A stretch of DNA of 33,196 bases from Burkholderiales bacterium RIFCSPHIGHO2_12_FULL_69_20 (GTDB lineage Bacteria; Pseudomonadota; Gammaproteobacteria; Burkholderiales; Burkholderiaceae_C): positions 1-33,196 of the forward strand of contig MESD01000176.1 in assembly GCA_001770815.1 (NCBI GenBank). Reading direction: 5' to 3'. The position numbers and the translations under genes were made by a program. Below, piece after piece: positions 5,760-17,400 of the stretch. Below the pieces are notes generated by a model. That model ran no database searches. It saw nothing but the letters and a program-made list of their open reading frames with translations, and had not been told where the DNA came from. Position 1 is the first letter of the stretch, and each line of letters starts with the position of its first letter.

Positions 5760-7112
5760 GTGGCTGCCGTGCTGCCTGAACTGGTTTCGTACCTGGAAGG
5801 CCTGCCCGAGCCGCACATCCTGTTCGACAGGCAGTACCGCATCCTTGCCGCCAACGCGGCCTATCGGCGGCAGTTCAGCCCGCAGGCGTCGGTGGTGGGC
5901 CGCACCTGCTACGAGGTGTCGCACCACTTCAGCGTGCCCTGTGATCAGGCGGGCGAGAGCTGCCCGCTGAGCCGCTCGCGGGCGTCGGGCCAGCGTGAGC
6001 GGGTACTGCACCTGCACCACACGCCTCAGGGTGAGTCCTACGTCAACATCGAGCTGGTGCCGCTGCGTGATGCCGCTGGCGAGCAGGCCTACTTCATCGA
6101 GAAGATGGAGCCCTTGCGCGTGGCCCAGGGGCAGCCGGCGGCCCAGGGCCTGATCGGCCGCTCGGCGGCCTTCCAGCGCATGCTGGAACTGGTGTCGCGC
6201 GTCGGGCCGTCGCAGGCCAGCGTGCTGCTGCTGGGCGAGTCGGGCACCGGCAAGGAACTGGTGGCGCAGGCGGTGCACGAGGCCAGCCCGCGTGCCGCCA
6301 ATCCCCTGGTGGTGGTGGATTGCGCCAGCCTGCCCGAAACCCTGTTCGAGAGTGAACTGTTCGGCCACGAACGCGGTGCCTTCACCGGGGCCAACACCAG
6401 CAAGCCCGGCCTGGTGGAAGCGGCCAGCGGCGGCACCCTGTTTCTCGATGAGGTGGGTGACATCCCGCTGGCGATGCAGGTCAAGTTGCTGCGTCTGCTG
6501 GAGAGCGGCACCTACCGCCGGGTGGGCAGCACCGAGTTGCGGCGCACCGATGTGCGCGTGGTGTCGGCCACGCACCGCGATCTGAAGGCGATGGTGGCTG
6601 ACGGCCGATTCCGTGAAGACCTGTTCTATCGGCTGAGCACCTTCCCCATCGCGCTGCCGGCGCTGCGCGATCGCGCCGACGACATGGCGTTGCTGGCCGT
6701 GGCGCTACTGGCGCGGGTGGCGCCGCAGCGGCGGCTGGCGCTGTCGGCGGGTGCGCTGGCGCTGCTGCAGCGCCATCCGTTCCCGGGCAATGTGCGCGAA
6801 CTGCGCAACGTGCTGGAGCGCGCCGCGCTGCTGGCCGACGGGGCCAGCATCGACGCCGGGCATGTGCAGCGCGCGTTGGGCGCCGATGACGCACCAGCCA
6901 CCGCGCCAGATCAGTCGGGCTCCGTGGTGCTTCAGGCCCCGCCGGCACCGTGGCCGGATGCCTCGCTGCGCAGCGTGGAGCGCGCGGCCTTGCAGGCGCA
7001 GCTCAAGACCCACCGCGGCAGCCGCGCCGCGCTGGCGCGCAAGCTGGGTATCAGCGAGCGGTCGCTGTACCGCAAGCTGCGCGAACTGGACGACGAGCCC
7101 GGCGGGCCGTGA
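5760..7112 (+). CDS. fisR: FisR-type sigma-54-dependent activator sensing sulfane sulfur
   Basis: A 450-aa enhancer-binding protein with three parts. Residues 1-115 are a PAS-like sensor containing C50, C61 and C68 (spacings 11 and 7) inside CYEVSHHFSVPCDQAGESC. Cupriavidus FisR has sulfane-sulfur-sensing cysteines C53, C64 and C71, the same spacing. Residues about 130-365 are the AAA+ domain, with Walker A GESGTGKE (159-166), the sigma-54-contacting GAFTGA loop (206-211) and FLDEVGDIP as Walker B. The C-terminus (about 405-445) is a Fis-type helix-turn-helix, ALARKLGISERSLYRKLREL. The start is GTG at 5760, 3 bases after the rhodanese stop; the ribosome site is weak and translational coupling is probable. 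The neighbouring SQR genes are its expected targets. The call combines sequence with known FisR biology. Confidence 0.88.
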   Translation: MAAVLPELVSYLEGLPEPHILFDRQYRILAANAAYRRQFSPQASVVGRTCYEVSHHFSVPCDQAGESCPLSRSRASGQRERVLHLHHTPQGESYVNIELVPLRDAAGEQAYFIEKMEPLRVAQGQPAAQGLIGRSAAFQRMLELVSRVGPSQASVLLLGESGTGKELVAQAVHEASPRAANPLVVVDCASLPETLFESELFGHERGAFTGANTSKPGLVEAASGGTLFLDEVGDIPLAMQVKLLRLLESGTYRRVGSTELRRTDVRVVSATHRDLKAMVADGRFREDLFYRLSTFPIALPALRDRADDMALLAVALLARVAPQRRLALSAGALALLQRHPFPGNVRELRNVLERAALLADGASIDAGHVQRALGADDAPATAPDQSGSVVLQAPPAPWPDASLRSVERAALQAQLKTHRGSRAALARKLGISERSLYRKLRELDDEPGGP

Positions 7113-7122
7113 CGTTGCGATC

Positions 7123-7143
7123 CGTCAGCCGATCAGCTTGACG
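7123..7143 (+). terminator. Weak stem-loop after fisR
   Basis: CGTCAGC (7123-7129) can pair with GCTTGACG (7136-7143) with one bulged base and a 6-base loop, 11 bases after the fisR stop. A second GGGCCC pair (7147-7152 and 7164-7169) follows. There is no T-run, so factor-independent termination is doubtful, but the position between converging genes fits a terminator. Confidence 0.3.
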
Positions 7144-7179
7144 CGTGGGCCCCGCACGCGGCAGGGCCCGTGGTGCCGA

Positions 7180-7335
7180 TCAACGCCGTGCTTCGGCAGC
7201 GGCTTTTTCGCCGTCCTCCTGCATGTGCCGCAGGAAGTAGCGCACGAAGAACACGCCCATGCCCAGCATGAAGGTTATGCCGATCACGCTCATCAGGCCG
7301 ACATCCGAGGTGAAGAGATCCTTGAGTGCGTGCAT
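7180..7335 (-). CDS. DUF3149 family single-pass membrane microprotein
   Basis: A 51-aa protein, MHALKDLFTSDVGLMSVIGI followed by a hydrophobic helix (about residues 13-35, containing FMLGMGVFFVRYF) and a charged tail rich in Glu, Lys, Ala and Arg. The pattern LFTSDVGLMS...FMLGMGVFFVR is that of the DUF3149 family common in betaproteobacteria. Its function is unknown. A GGAAGG ribosome site precedes the ATG. It runs toward fisR, with 67 bases between the two stops. It is probably transcribed separately or as a tail of the UPF0126 gene 154 bases upstream. Confidence 0.8.
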   Translation of the reverse strand: MHALKDLFTSDVGLMSVIGITFMLGMGVFFVRYFLRHMQEDGEKAAAEARR

Positions 7336-7489
7336 GTGCAACCTTCCAGCGATGTGATCACCCCATTAGGCGCGCGGCCATCGCCGTTGTCATTGCCATG
7401 CATCAATTCGCAACCACCGCGCAGCGGGCTGCCGGCGATGCCGTCGTGGCCGGGTGGTGCGCCGTTGCTGCGCCCGCAAGGGCGGTGGT

Positions 7490-8143
7490 TCAGCGCCCCG
7501 GGTCGTCGGCCTCGGACCAGCTGGGCAACCTGAAATCGGTGGCCAGCGCCAGGGCCCGCAGGCCACTGGCGGTGGCCGCGGCGGCCAGCAGCCCGCCGCT
7601 GTCGGGCAGGCCCAGGGCCTGCCCGGCCACCAGCACCCAGCCACCGATGAAGGCGCACACGGCATAAGGCCGGTGGTCGCTGAAGGCGCTGGGGATCTGG
7701 TTGCAGACGATGTCGCGCAGCACGCCGCCGAAGGTGGCCGTGATCACCCCCATCAGCACCGCCACGATGGCCGGCAGGCCCTGAGCCAGCGCCAGCTGCG
7801 TGCCACCGGCGCTGAACAGGCCCAGCCCCAGCGCGTCGGGCCACTGCATCGCGCGCTCGGTCGGCGCGAAGTGCCTGGCGCGCAGCAGCAGCATGGCGGC
7901 GATACACAAGGCCAGCAGCACCCACAGCCAGGCCGCATGGTCGACCCAGAAGAACGGGCGCCGGTCGAGCAGCACATCGCGCAGCGTGCCGCCGCCAAAG
8001 GCCGCAAGGCCGGCCACCATGCAGACCCCCACCGCGTCGAGCCGCTTGCGCGCGGCCTCCAGCAAACCCGACAGCGCGAACGCGATGGTGGCGCCGGCCT
8101 CGGCGCTGGTCAGCAGCAGTGAGACCAAGGGGGTGTCGGACAT
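7490..8143 (-). CDS. UPF0126/TRIC-type membrane protein (putative glycine transporter)
   Basis: A 217-aa integral membrane protein with about seven helices and two copies of the family's inverted motif: FALSGLLEAARKRLDAVGV with FGGGTLRDVLL, and later FGGVLRDIVCNQIP. These are hallmarks of UPF0126 (YicG-like) proteins, which share the TRIC channel fold and for which glycine transport has been reported in some members. The length is typical of the family. The ATG at 8143 gives the conserved short N-terminus; the ribosome site is weak. It faces away from the giant adhesin gene and shows no functional link to the sulfur locus. A short hairpin (CGCCC-GCAA-GGGCG, 7471-7484) lies just beyond its stop without a T-run. 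Confidence 0.88.
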   Translation of the reverse strand: MSDTPLVSLLLTSAEAGATIAFALSGLLEAARKRLDAVGVCMVAGLAAFGGGTLRDVLLDRRPFFWVDHAAWLWVLLALCIAAMLLLRARHFAPTERAMQWPDALGLGLFSAGGTQLALAQGLPAIVAVLMGVITATFGGVLRDIVCNQIPSAFSDHRPYAVCAFIGGWVLVAGQALGLPDSGGLLAAAATASGLRALALATDFRLPSWSEADDPGR

Positions 8144-8202
8144 GCGGCAGATGCTAGTCGACACCGGGTTCGCTGCCTGCGGTATGCGCCTTCGTCCGCA
8201 AA

Positions 8203-8226
8203 GGTTGACAGGCATCAACCGTCAAC
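8203..8226. promoter_or_regulatory. Nested inverted repeats between divergent genes
   Basis: GGTTGA (8203-8208) pairs with TCAACC (8215-8220), and the overlapping GTTGAC (8204-8209) pairs with GTCAAC (8221-8226), giving three GTTGA-type half-sites in 24 bases. TTGACA at 8205-8210 also resembles a rightward -35 box, but no good -10 sits 16-18 bases on. It is a candidate operator for the UPF0126 gene or the giant gene; function unproven. The remainder of 8144-8437 shows nothing else I can support. Confidence 0.4.
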
Positions 8227-8437
8227 TCCCGTGAATGCGGGGGGTGAGCGGGTTGGGGCCCATGTCCGCGCCACGCCATTCGGGTCAAACTGCAGCCTTA
8301 CGAAGCCACCCGCGCATGCGTCGGGCCATGCCCGTCAGCTGGCGGCGCGGCCGGCAGAGCGCGGGGCTGGGGGTGCTGCAGGCCGCCGCAGGGGTGGCCC
8401 GGCGGCGCTGGCTCGGGTCGAAGGGGATGCCGTGGAC

Positions 8438-11400
8438 ATGCAGGCTGGGGCAGGGCGCAACGAAGCGCCCTCGAAGATCAAGGAACCCGCGCGTTCGCGC
8501 CTGCCGGCCATGACCCTGCTGACCCGCCTGGTGCAGCGCGCGCTGGCGGTGTTTGGCGACGACGGGCCGGCCCGGTCGCCCCTGCGCTTCGAGGCCCTGG
8601 AGCCGCGCATCCTGCTGTCGGGCAATCCGGTGGCGCCCCCGCGCATCGACGGCAGCCTCGATGTGGCGGGCGAGACCGACCGTTACTCGCTCACCCTCAC
8701 CGACGACCTGCGCGTGGTCTTCGACTCGCTGTCCAACAACGCCAACATCCGCTGGACGCTCGACGGCCCACGCGGCAACGTGGTTTCAGCGCGCCCGTTC
8801 TCGCAGTCGGATTCGGGCAACCTGGGCGGTGATGTCGCCTACGACCTGCCGGCGGGCGACTACATGTTCAGCGTGGACGGCGTCGCCGATGCCACCGGCG
8901 CCTATGGCTTCCGACTGATCGACCTCAACGCCGCGCGGGCGCTGACCCCCGGCACCCCGGTGACCGGTGAGCTGTCGCCGGCCAACGAGACCGACGCCTA
9001 CAAGTTCAGCGTGGTGGCCGGCCAGCGCTACTACTTCGACCGTTTCTCCCACAGCGGCGACATCTACTGGCGCCTGCTCGACCCCTACGGCCGCACCGTG
9101 GCCGGGACCACCCACATGGGCAGCGATCTCGGCGAGCAGACGCTGGCCCTGGACGGCAGCTACACGCTGCTGATCGAAGGGCAGGCCGGCAACACCGGCA
9201 CCGCCAGCTACAGCTTCAACGTCGTCGAATTGCAGGATCCGGCACCGGTGGCCATGCTGATCGGCGATCAGGTGACCGGGCGCATCACCGGCGCGGGCCT
9301 GCGCAACCACTACACCTTCAGCCTGGCCAGTGAGCGCCGGGTGCTGTTCGACTCGCTGACCAACAACAACAGCCTCAACTGGTCGCTGACCGGCCCGTTG
9401 GGCACGGTGATTTCCAGCCGCTCGCTGCAGCGATCCGATTCGTGGGATGTCTCGGGCAATCCGCTGCTGACCCTGGCCGCCGGCGCCTACACGCTGAGCA
9501 TCGACGGCGATGGCGACGCGATCGGCAGTTACGCGGTCCGGCTGCTCGACGTCGGCAGTGCCGCGGCGATCACGCCCGGCACGCCGCTGACGGTCACCCA
9601 AGACGACGCTGGCGCCACGGCCGCCGTGTCGCGCACCGTCTCGGCGGCACCGCTGGCCCATGGCTCGGGCGACACCAACCTGGCCTACGTGGCCGATGGC
9701 TCGTCGCGCTTCATCTCGGTGGCCGACAGCGACAGCCTGAAGCCGGCCGCGGTCACCGTCGAGGCCTGGGTCTACCGTGATCCGACCATCGGCGACTGGG
9801 GCGGTGTGCTGATGAAGAGCAGCAGCAGCAACTGGTCCGACGGCTACGGGCTGGCCAACTACACCGACGGGCGCATCCACTTCTTCGTCAACGACTACGA
9901 CACCAACGAGGTCAGCGCCGACCTGCCCGCCAACACCTGGACGCATGTGGCGGGCACCTACGACGGCAGCACGCTCAAGCTGTATGTCAACGGCGCGCTG
10001 GTCAGCAGCCTGGACTACGCGGCAACCATCCAGCACAGCACGCAGCCGCTGCGCATCGGCGCCGGCTCCGGCAGCAACTACCCGTGGAAGGGCCAGATCG
10101 ACGAGTTGCGCCTGTGGAGTGTGGCGCGCAGCGCCGGCGAGATCGCCGCCAGCTACCAGCAATTGCTGACCGGGTCCGAGGCCGGCCTGGCCGGCTATTG
10201 GCGCTTCGACGACGCCGGCTCGACCCGCTTTGCCGACAGCTCGGCCAACGCCCATGTGGGCAGCGTCAACCAGCCGGCCATCGAGACGCGGCTCTACCAG
10301 TTCACGGCCAGCGCCGGGGATCGCTTCTATTTCGACGCCCAGTCGCTGTCGGGCGACAACGTGTCGTACCGCCTGTTCGACCCGCGCGGCAACGTCGTGC
10401 TCGGACCACAATGGATCAACAATGACGGCGACGTGTTCACCGCCATCGCCGGCACCTACACGCTGGCGGTCGAGGGGCGCATCTACAACGCCAACCCGTC
10501 GACCTGGCGCATCAACCTGCAGCCGGTCAGTGATGGTTCGGCGGCGCTGACGCTGGGCGCCCGCATCGATGCCACGATCGACCACCCCGGCCAGCAGCAG
10601 ACCTACCGCTTCAACCTGGCTGCCGACACCGAGGTGGTGTTCGACTCGTTCACCAACGACAACGGTTTCACCTGGAGCCTGATCGGCCCGCTGGGCGCCG
10701 TGGTCAGTGCGCGGGGCTTTGGTTCGTCCGACTCGGGCCAGCGCGGCGGCAGCACCGCCTTCGTGCTGAAGCCCGGCGACTACACGCTCACGGTCGACGC
10801 CAACGCCGACAAGACCGGCGCCTTCGCTTTCCGCCTGCTCGACCTGGCGGCCGGCACCGCGCTGCCCTACGGCACCGCGGTGTCCGACACCCTCTCGCCG
10901 GGCAACCAGACCCGTGTTTACAGCATCGCGGCCACGGCGGGGGATGCGGTCTCCTTCGACTGGCAGTCGGTGAGCGGTGGCACGCCGTACTGGCGCCTGA
11001 TCGACCCGACCGGTGCACTGGTCTTCGGCCCCGATGCCTTCAGCGCCGACGTGGGGCCGCTCACGCTGAACCTGACCGGCAGTTACAAGCTGCTGATCGA
11101 GGGCCAGAGTTCGTCGGTCGCCGACACGGCCTACGCCTTTACCGCCACGCTAGCCGGCAACACCCCGATCGCGGCGCCCACCGGCGCGCCGATGGCCATT
11201 GGCACGCAGGTCGACGGCAGCATCGCCGTGGCGGGCGAGGTCGACGACTTTGTCTTCGACATCACCGCGCCCGGCCGCTACGTGTTCGACGCCTTCAGCC
11301 CGAACAGCAGTGCCTTCACCTGGACCCTGATCGGCCCGCGCGGCACCGAGGTCTCGGCCCGCGCCTTCAGCAATTCCGACGCGGTCAATTTCAGCGGCAG

Positions 11401-14400
11401 CCCGGCCCTGGACCTGCCGTTGGCTGGCACCTACCAGCTGCGCGTCACCAGTGCATCGGCCAGCGGCGCCTACGCCTTTCGCCTGCTCGATCTGGCGGCG
11501 GCCACCCCCATCACGCCGGGCACGGCGGTCAGCGCCAGCCTCGATCCAGCCACCGAGACCCACGTCTACCAGTTCGACGCCACGGCCGGCCAGCGCCTGT
11601 TCTTCGACATCCAGTCGCTGAGCCCCAACAACAGCGGCCGCGTCTACTGGCGCCTGCTCGACCCGGCGGGCCGCCAGCTCTTCGGGCCGAACAACTTCTA
11701 CTTGAACAACGACGTCGGCGCGCGCAGCTTCGACCTGAGCGGCACCTACACCCTGCTGGTCGAAGGCCGCATGAACGCCACCGGCGCCGCGGCCTACAGC
11801 TTCAACCTGCTGCCGATCACCGACGCCGTGCCGGTCGCGCTGACGCTGGGAGACAGCACCACCGGCAGCATCGCTGCTGCCGGCCAGACCCAGGCCTACC
11901 GCTTCGACCTGGCCAGTGCCACCACGCTGTACCTGGACGCGATCGCCGCCGTCGACGGCCTGAACTGGACCCTGAGCGGCGCCGCCGGCACCATCACCTC
12001 GCGCAACTTCGCTGCGACCGACGGCTACGACTACGGCGGCGCCAATCCGTTGATCACGCTGGGCGCGGGCGCTTACACGCTGACCGTCGGCGGCACGTCC
12101 GATGCCATCGGCAGCTACACCTTCCGGCTCAGCGACGCCCGTGCCGCGGCCACCGAGATCGGGCTGGACACGGTGGTCGACGGCACGCTGTCGCCGGTGC
12201 GCGAGACCGATCTCTACACCTTCGATGCGGTGGCCGGCGAGCGCTACTACTTCGACGTTCAGTCCTACAGCGGTTATTACCAGGCGGTCTACCGGCTGAT
12301 CGACCCCGCCGGCAACCAGGTCTGGGGCGGCTACGCCTGGCCCGACGACCGCGACGTCGCCACCTTCACGATGAGCGGCAGCTACCTGCTGCTGGTCGAG
12401 GGCCGCGAGGACGGCAACAACCGCGCGTCCAGCGACTACCGCTTCAAGCTGCTGCGCCCCACCGACCTGAGCGCCACGCTGGCCATCGGCCAGACCGTCA
12501 GCGGCAACATCGACCAGAAGGGCCAGCGTGCGGTCTACAGCTTCAGCCTGACCGAGGCACGCTCGCTGCTGTTCGATGCGCTGGCGCCCAGCAACAACGT
12601 GCCCGACTTCCGCTGGAGCCTGATCGGCCCGCGTGGCGACGAGGTCAGCGGCCGCCAGCTGTACTACTCCGAGGCGCAGGAACTCGGCAGCACCAACCCG
12701 CTGCTGAACCTGATCGCTGGCGACTACACGCTGGTCATCGACCCGGTCAACGAGCAGACCGGCGCCTTCTCGTTCCGCCTGGTCGACATCGCCAACGCCA
12801 CTGCGCTGACCAGCAACCAGCTGATCACGGGGTCGCTGAACCCGTCCAACGAGACCGATGTCTACACCTTCAACGCCACCGCCGGCACGCGCTACTACCT
12901 CAACCGCCAGCTGCTGAGCGCCGGCGCCGGCGACTGGTTCGCCTGGCGGCTGTTCGACGAGTACGGCCGGCAGATCGTCGGCCCCGCCAGCTTCAACGAC
13001 CTGGACCTGACGCCCTACAGCCTCAGCGGTCGCTACACGCTGATCGTCGAAGGCCGCATCTGGGATCCGCAGAACATCGCCAGCCTCGACTACAGCTTCA
13101 AGCTGCTCGAGATCAGCGACGACCGCTACGACATCGTGCCCGGCGTGGCGTTCGGCATCGCGCCGGCCCGGCCGGTGGCCGGCACCATCGACGGCGCGCT
13201 GCAGTTCCAGACCCTGGGCGGCGAGCCCGGCCATGTCGAGTTGGCCAGCACGGCCGACACCGACCTCACCGGCTCGATGAGCTTCGAGACCTGGTTCAAG
13301 ACCGACAGCCTGGGCAGCGACTGGCAGGCCATCGTCTACAAGGGCGACGGCAACTCGTCGCTGCGCACCTATTCGCTGTGGCTGCATCCGTCGGGCTACC
13401 TGCACCTGTCGACCAGCAACGGCCAGGGCGGCAACGTCACGATCTCGACCGCCGCCGGCCTGATCACCGCAGGCCAGTGGACCCACGTGGCCGCCGCGCT
13501 CGACCGCACCACCGGTGTGATGAAGCTCTACCTCAACGGCGCCGAGGTGGCCACCGGCGGGCTCAGCACGCATGCGGCGAGCAGCAGCACCAGCGCACTG
13601 CGCCTGGGCGGCACACCCGAGGGCGCGCAATACGCCTTCCGCGGCGCGATCGACGACTTCCGTCTGTGGAGCGTGGCCCGCTCGGCCAGCGAGATCGCGG
13701 CCAGCTTCAGCGCCGCGCTCACCGGCAGCGAGACGGGGTTGGTCGCCTACCTGAAGGCCGACGACACCTCGGGCACCACGCTGGCCGATGCCACCGGCCG
13801 CGGCAACACCGGCCTGGTGCGCCACCCCTGGGATGCCACGCCGGGCCTGGTGGCGGGCACCATCACCTTTGGCCAGCAAGACTTCTATCGCTTCACGCTG
13901 GCGCAGGATGCGCGCATCTACTTCGATTCGCTGACCGACAACAGCCGCCTGCGCTGGACGCTGACCGGCCCGCGCGGCGCGGTGGTCTCCGACCGATCGA
14001 TGCAGAGCAGCGACTCGGCCGACGGCACCAGCATCCTCGATCTGGTGGCCGGCAGCTACACCTTGTCGATCGACGGCCAGACCGACGCCACCGGCGACTA
14101 CGGCTTCCGGCTGCTCGATCTTGGCACGGCCCAGCCGCTGGCTTTCGACACCGACATCAGCGTGCAACTGCAGCCCGCCAACCAGACGGCGGCCTACCAG
14201 TTCGAGACCACGGCTGGTCAGCGGCTGTATTTCGACGTGCGGTCGACGTTGGGCGGCTACCCCTATTGGCGCCTGCTCGATCCGTTCGGCCGCACCGTCT
14301 GGGGCCCGAACTACATGCCCAGCGACGACGTGCAGGTGCAGACCATGGCCTACACCGGTCGCTACACGCTGCTGGTCGAAGGCCGGCGCGACAGCGGCAC

Positions 14401-17400
14401 CGGCACCGGCAACCATGCGTTGCGGGTGCAGCGCATCACCGACAAGACGGTGCCGATCACGCTGGACGGCGTGCACGGCAACGACCCGGCCTGGGTGGCG
14501 GGGCAACTCGCCTCGGCAGTCAGCTTCAACGGTTTCCAGATGGCCGAAGTGCCGTCGCACTCGGCGCTGGACATCAACAAGACGCTGACGCTGGAGACCT
14601 GGGTCAAGGTCGACAGCTACGCCGACACCTGGACGCCGCTGATCTTCAAGGGCACCTCGCTCGACTCCAACGATCGCGCCTATGCGCTGTGGCTCAACGC
14701 CAACGGCAGCGTCTATTTCGGCGTTGGTGATGCCACCGGCCAGCAAGGCATCCAGACCGCGGCCGGTCTGGTGCCGGTGGGTGAATGGCACCACATCGCC
14801 GCGGTGATGGACCGCAACGGCCAGCAACTGCGCCTGCTGGTCGACGGTGTGCAGCAGCTCATCGGCACGGTGCGCAACGCCGACAACCTGAGCAACCCCC
14901 AGCCACTGGTGCTGGGCGCCAATGTCGAACCCAACAGCGGGCAAGGCAACTTCCGCGGCAGCCTGGACGAGGTGCGGGTGTGGAACATCGCCCGCAACAA
15001 CGCCGAGATCCTGGCCGCCAAGGACGCCCCGCTGACCGGCACACCCGCCGGGCTGGTGGCCTACCTGAAAGCCGACGAGGGCAGCGGTGCCAGCCTGGCC
15101 GATGCCAGCGGCAACGGCCATGGCGCCACGCTGCGCAGCGTGCTGACGCCGATCGTCAACGGCAGCATCGATCTGGTCGGGCAGCGGGTGCAGCACACCT
15201 TCACGCTGAGCGCCGCCAGCACGCGGGTGTACTTCGACGCGCTCGACAACCAGTCCAACGTGGTCTGGAGCCTCGCCGGCCCCAACGGCCTGGTGGTCAG
15301 CGACCGCCGCTTCGACCAGAGTGATTCGCAGAACGGCCTGTCGCTGTTGGATCTTCCAGCCGGCGACTACACGCTGACGGTGGACGGTGTCGGCGACTAC
15401 ACCGGTGCCTTCCACTTCCGCCTGCTCGACCTGGCGCAGGCGCAGACGCTGACCCCCGGCAGCACCATCACCGGCGCACTCGACCCGACCACCGCCAGCG
15501 CGGCCTACACCTTCAATGCGAGCGCCAACGATCGCTTCTACTTCGACCTGCAGCGCGTGGCCGGCGGTTACCCCTTCTGGCGCTTGATCAACCCGTTCGG
15601 CGGCACCGTGTTCGGGCCGAACTACCTGCCCGATGGCGACGTCGGCACGCAGACCCTGCCCTACACCGGCACCTACACGCTGCTGGTCGAAGGTCGGCGC
15701 GATGGCGGTGGCGCGGCACTGCAGTACAGCGTCAACGTGCAGCCGGTGGTCGACACCACGGCGGCGCTCACGCTGGGCAGCGTGGTCAGCGCCAGCATTG
15801 CCGGCGCCGGCGGGCGTGGCCTCTACAACTTCACGCTGGGCGGCAGCACGACGCTGGTATTCGATTCTCGGCTCAACAGCGCCGGCTTCAAATGGTCGCT
15901 CACCGGCCCGGGTGGTGATGTGGTGGCCGCGCGTGCCTTCAACGCCAGCGATGCGCTGGACTTCACCCCCAAGCCGGTGCTCAACCTCGCCGCCGGCAGC
16001 TACACGCTCACCGTCGACCCCGACACCGACATCACCGGGGCCTACAGCTTCCGCCTGGTCGACCTGGCATCGGCCACCGACGTCAGCGCGATCACGCTGG
16101 GCAGCCCCGTCACCGGCACGCTCGCCGCGGGCAACGAGACGCATTTCTTCAGTTTCGACGCCACCGCGCGCGACGTGCTCAATTTCGACCAGACCAGCGC
16201 CAGCCGCGCCAGCGCCAGTTGGCGGCTGATCGGGCCCGACGGCCGCCAGGTCTTGGCGCCGGCCGCCTTCACCGACCGCAGCGCGGTGATCCCGGTCAGC
16301 GGCCGCTATGTGCTGATGCTGGAGGGGCGCGTCAGCGAGGGCACGGCCGTCAACTACGGCTTCCAGGTCGACAGCCTGGCCCAGGCCAACCCCGGTGCCT
16401 TCACGGCGCAGAACTTCGACGACCAGCGGCTGCCCTACACGCCGGCCAGTTTCAGCACGGTCGCGCCGGCCGAACTGAACATCGGTCCGTACCCCAGCAA
16501 CTTCCTGCGCCTGCTCGATGGCTCGGTGACCGGCACCAACACCGTCGGCTTCGCCAATGCCTCGCCCGGCATTTACCCGGCCACGGTCAGCGTCGAGTTC
16601 GACCTGCGCATCAGCAAGGTCAGCAACCAGGGCGACGGCATCGGCTTTGCGTGGCTCAACAGCGATGTCTGGGGCAACAGCGGCCCGGCGCCGCAGTTCG
16701 GCGAAGAGCCCAACCTGGCCGGCAGCTTCGGCGTGGGTTTCGACCCGGTCAACAACGGCGAGACCAGCGACAACCACCTGTCGCTGCACTTCAACGGCAG
16801 CGAGCTCACCGAAGTCAACCTGACGCCGCTGATCCCCGGCTTCCGCTTCGACGACGCGTTGTTCCACCACGCCCGCATCGTGATCGTGGCGGCCACCGGC
16901 GGCAGCAACGTGACGGTCTACCTCACGCCCAACGGCGGCGCCGAGGTCAAGGTCGTCGACAACTTCTTCGTCAACGGCCTGTCGTCGTACGACGGGCGCA
17001 TGGCCTTCGGCGCACGCAATGGCGGCTGGCGCGCGCACAACGACCTGGACAACATCGCCGTCAGCGTCACGCCGGGCGGCAGCCCCGAGGTGCTGCCGAC
17101 GCTGGCGCTGGGCGACGTGATCAGCACCACGCTGGGCTCGTCGAGCGAGCGCGACCGCTGGACCTTCACGTTGGCCGAGGCCAGGCGGGTCTACTTCGAC
17201 AGCCTGACCGTCAACCTCGGCGGCAGCGACAGCTACTACCTGCGCTGGTATCTTACCGGCCCGGACGGCACGACCCTGGTGTCCGACCGCCCGTTCCGCC
17301 AGAGCGACTCGGCCGACGGCAGCAGCATCCTCGATCTGGGCGCGGGTACCTACACCCTGACGGTGCAAGCGGCCAGCACGATCAGCGGCCCCTACAGCTT

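Noticed and set aside
4836-6575. Leftward 579-codon frame across the regulatory gap and fisR
   Set aside because: It is opposite the rhodanese and FisR genes, lacks domains, and covers the divergent promoter region.
7471-7484. Hairpin CGCCC-GCAA-GGGCG as terminator of the UPF0126 gene
   Set aside because: The stem is only 5 bp and no T-run follows on the leftward strand; noted in the gene entry but not called.
7454-8122. Rightward 222-codon frame
   Set aside because: It is antisense to the UPF0126 gene, whose conserved GGGTLRD/GGVLRD motifs identify the true strand.
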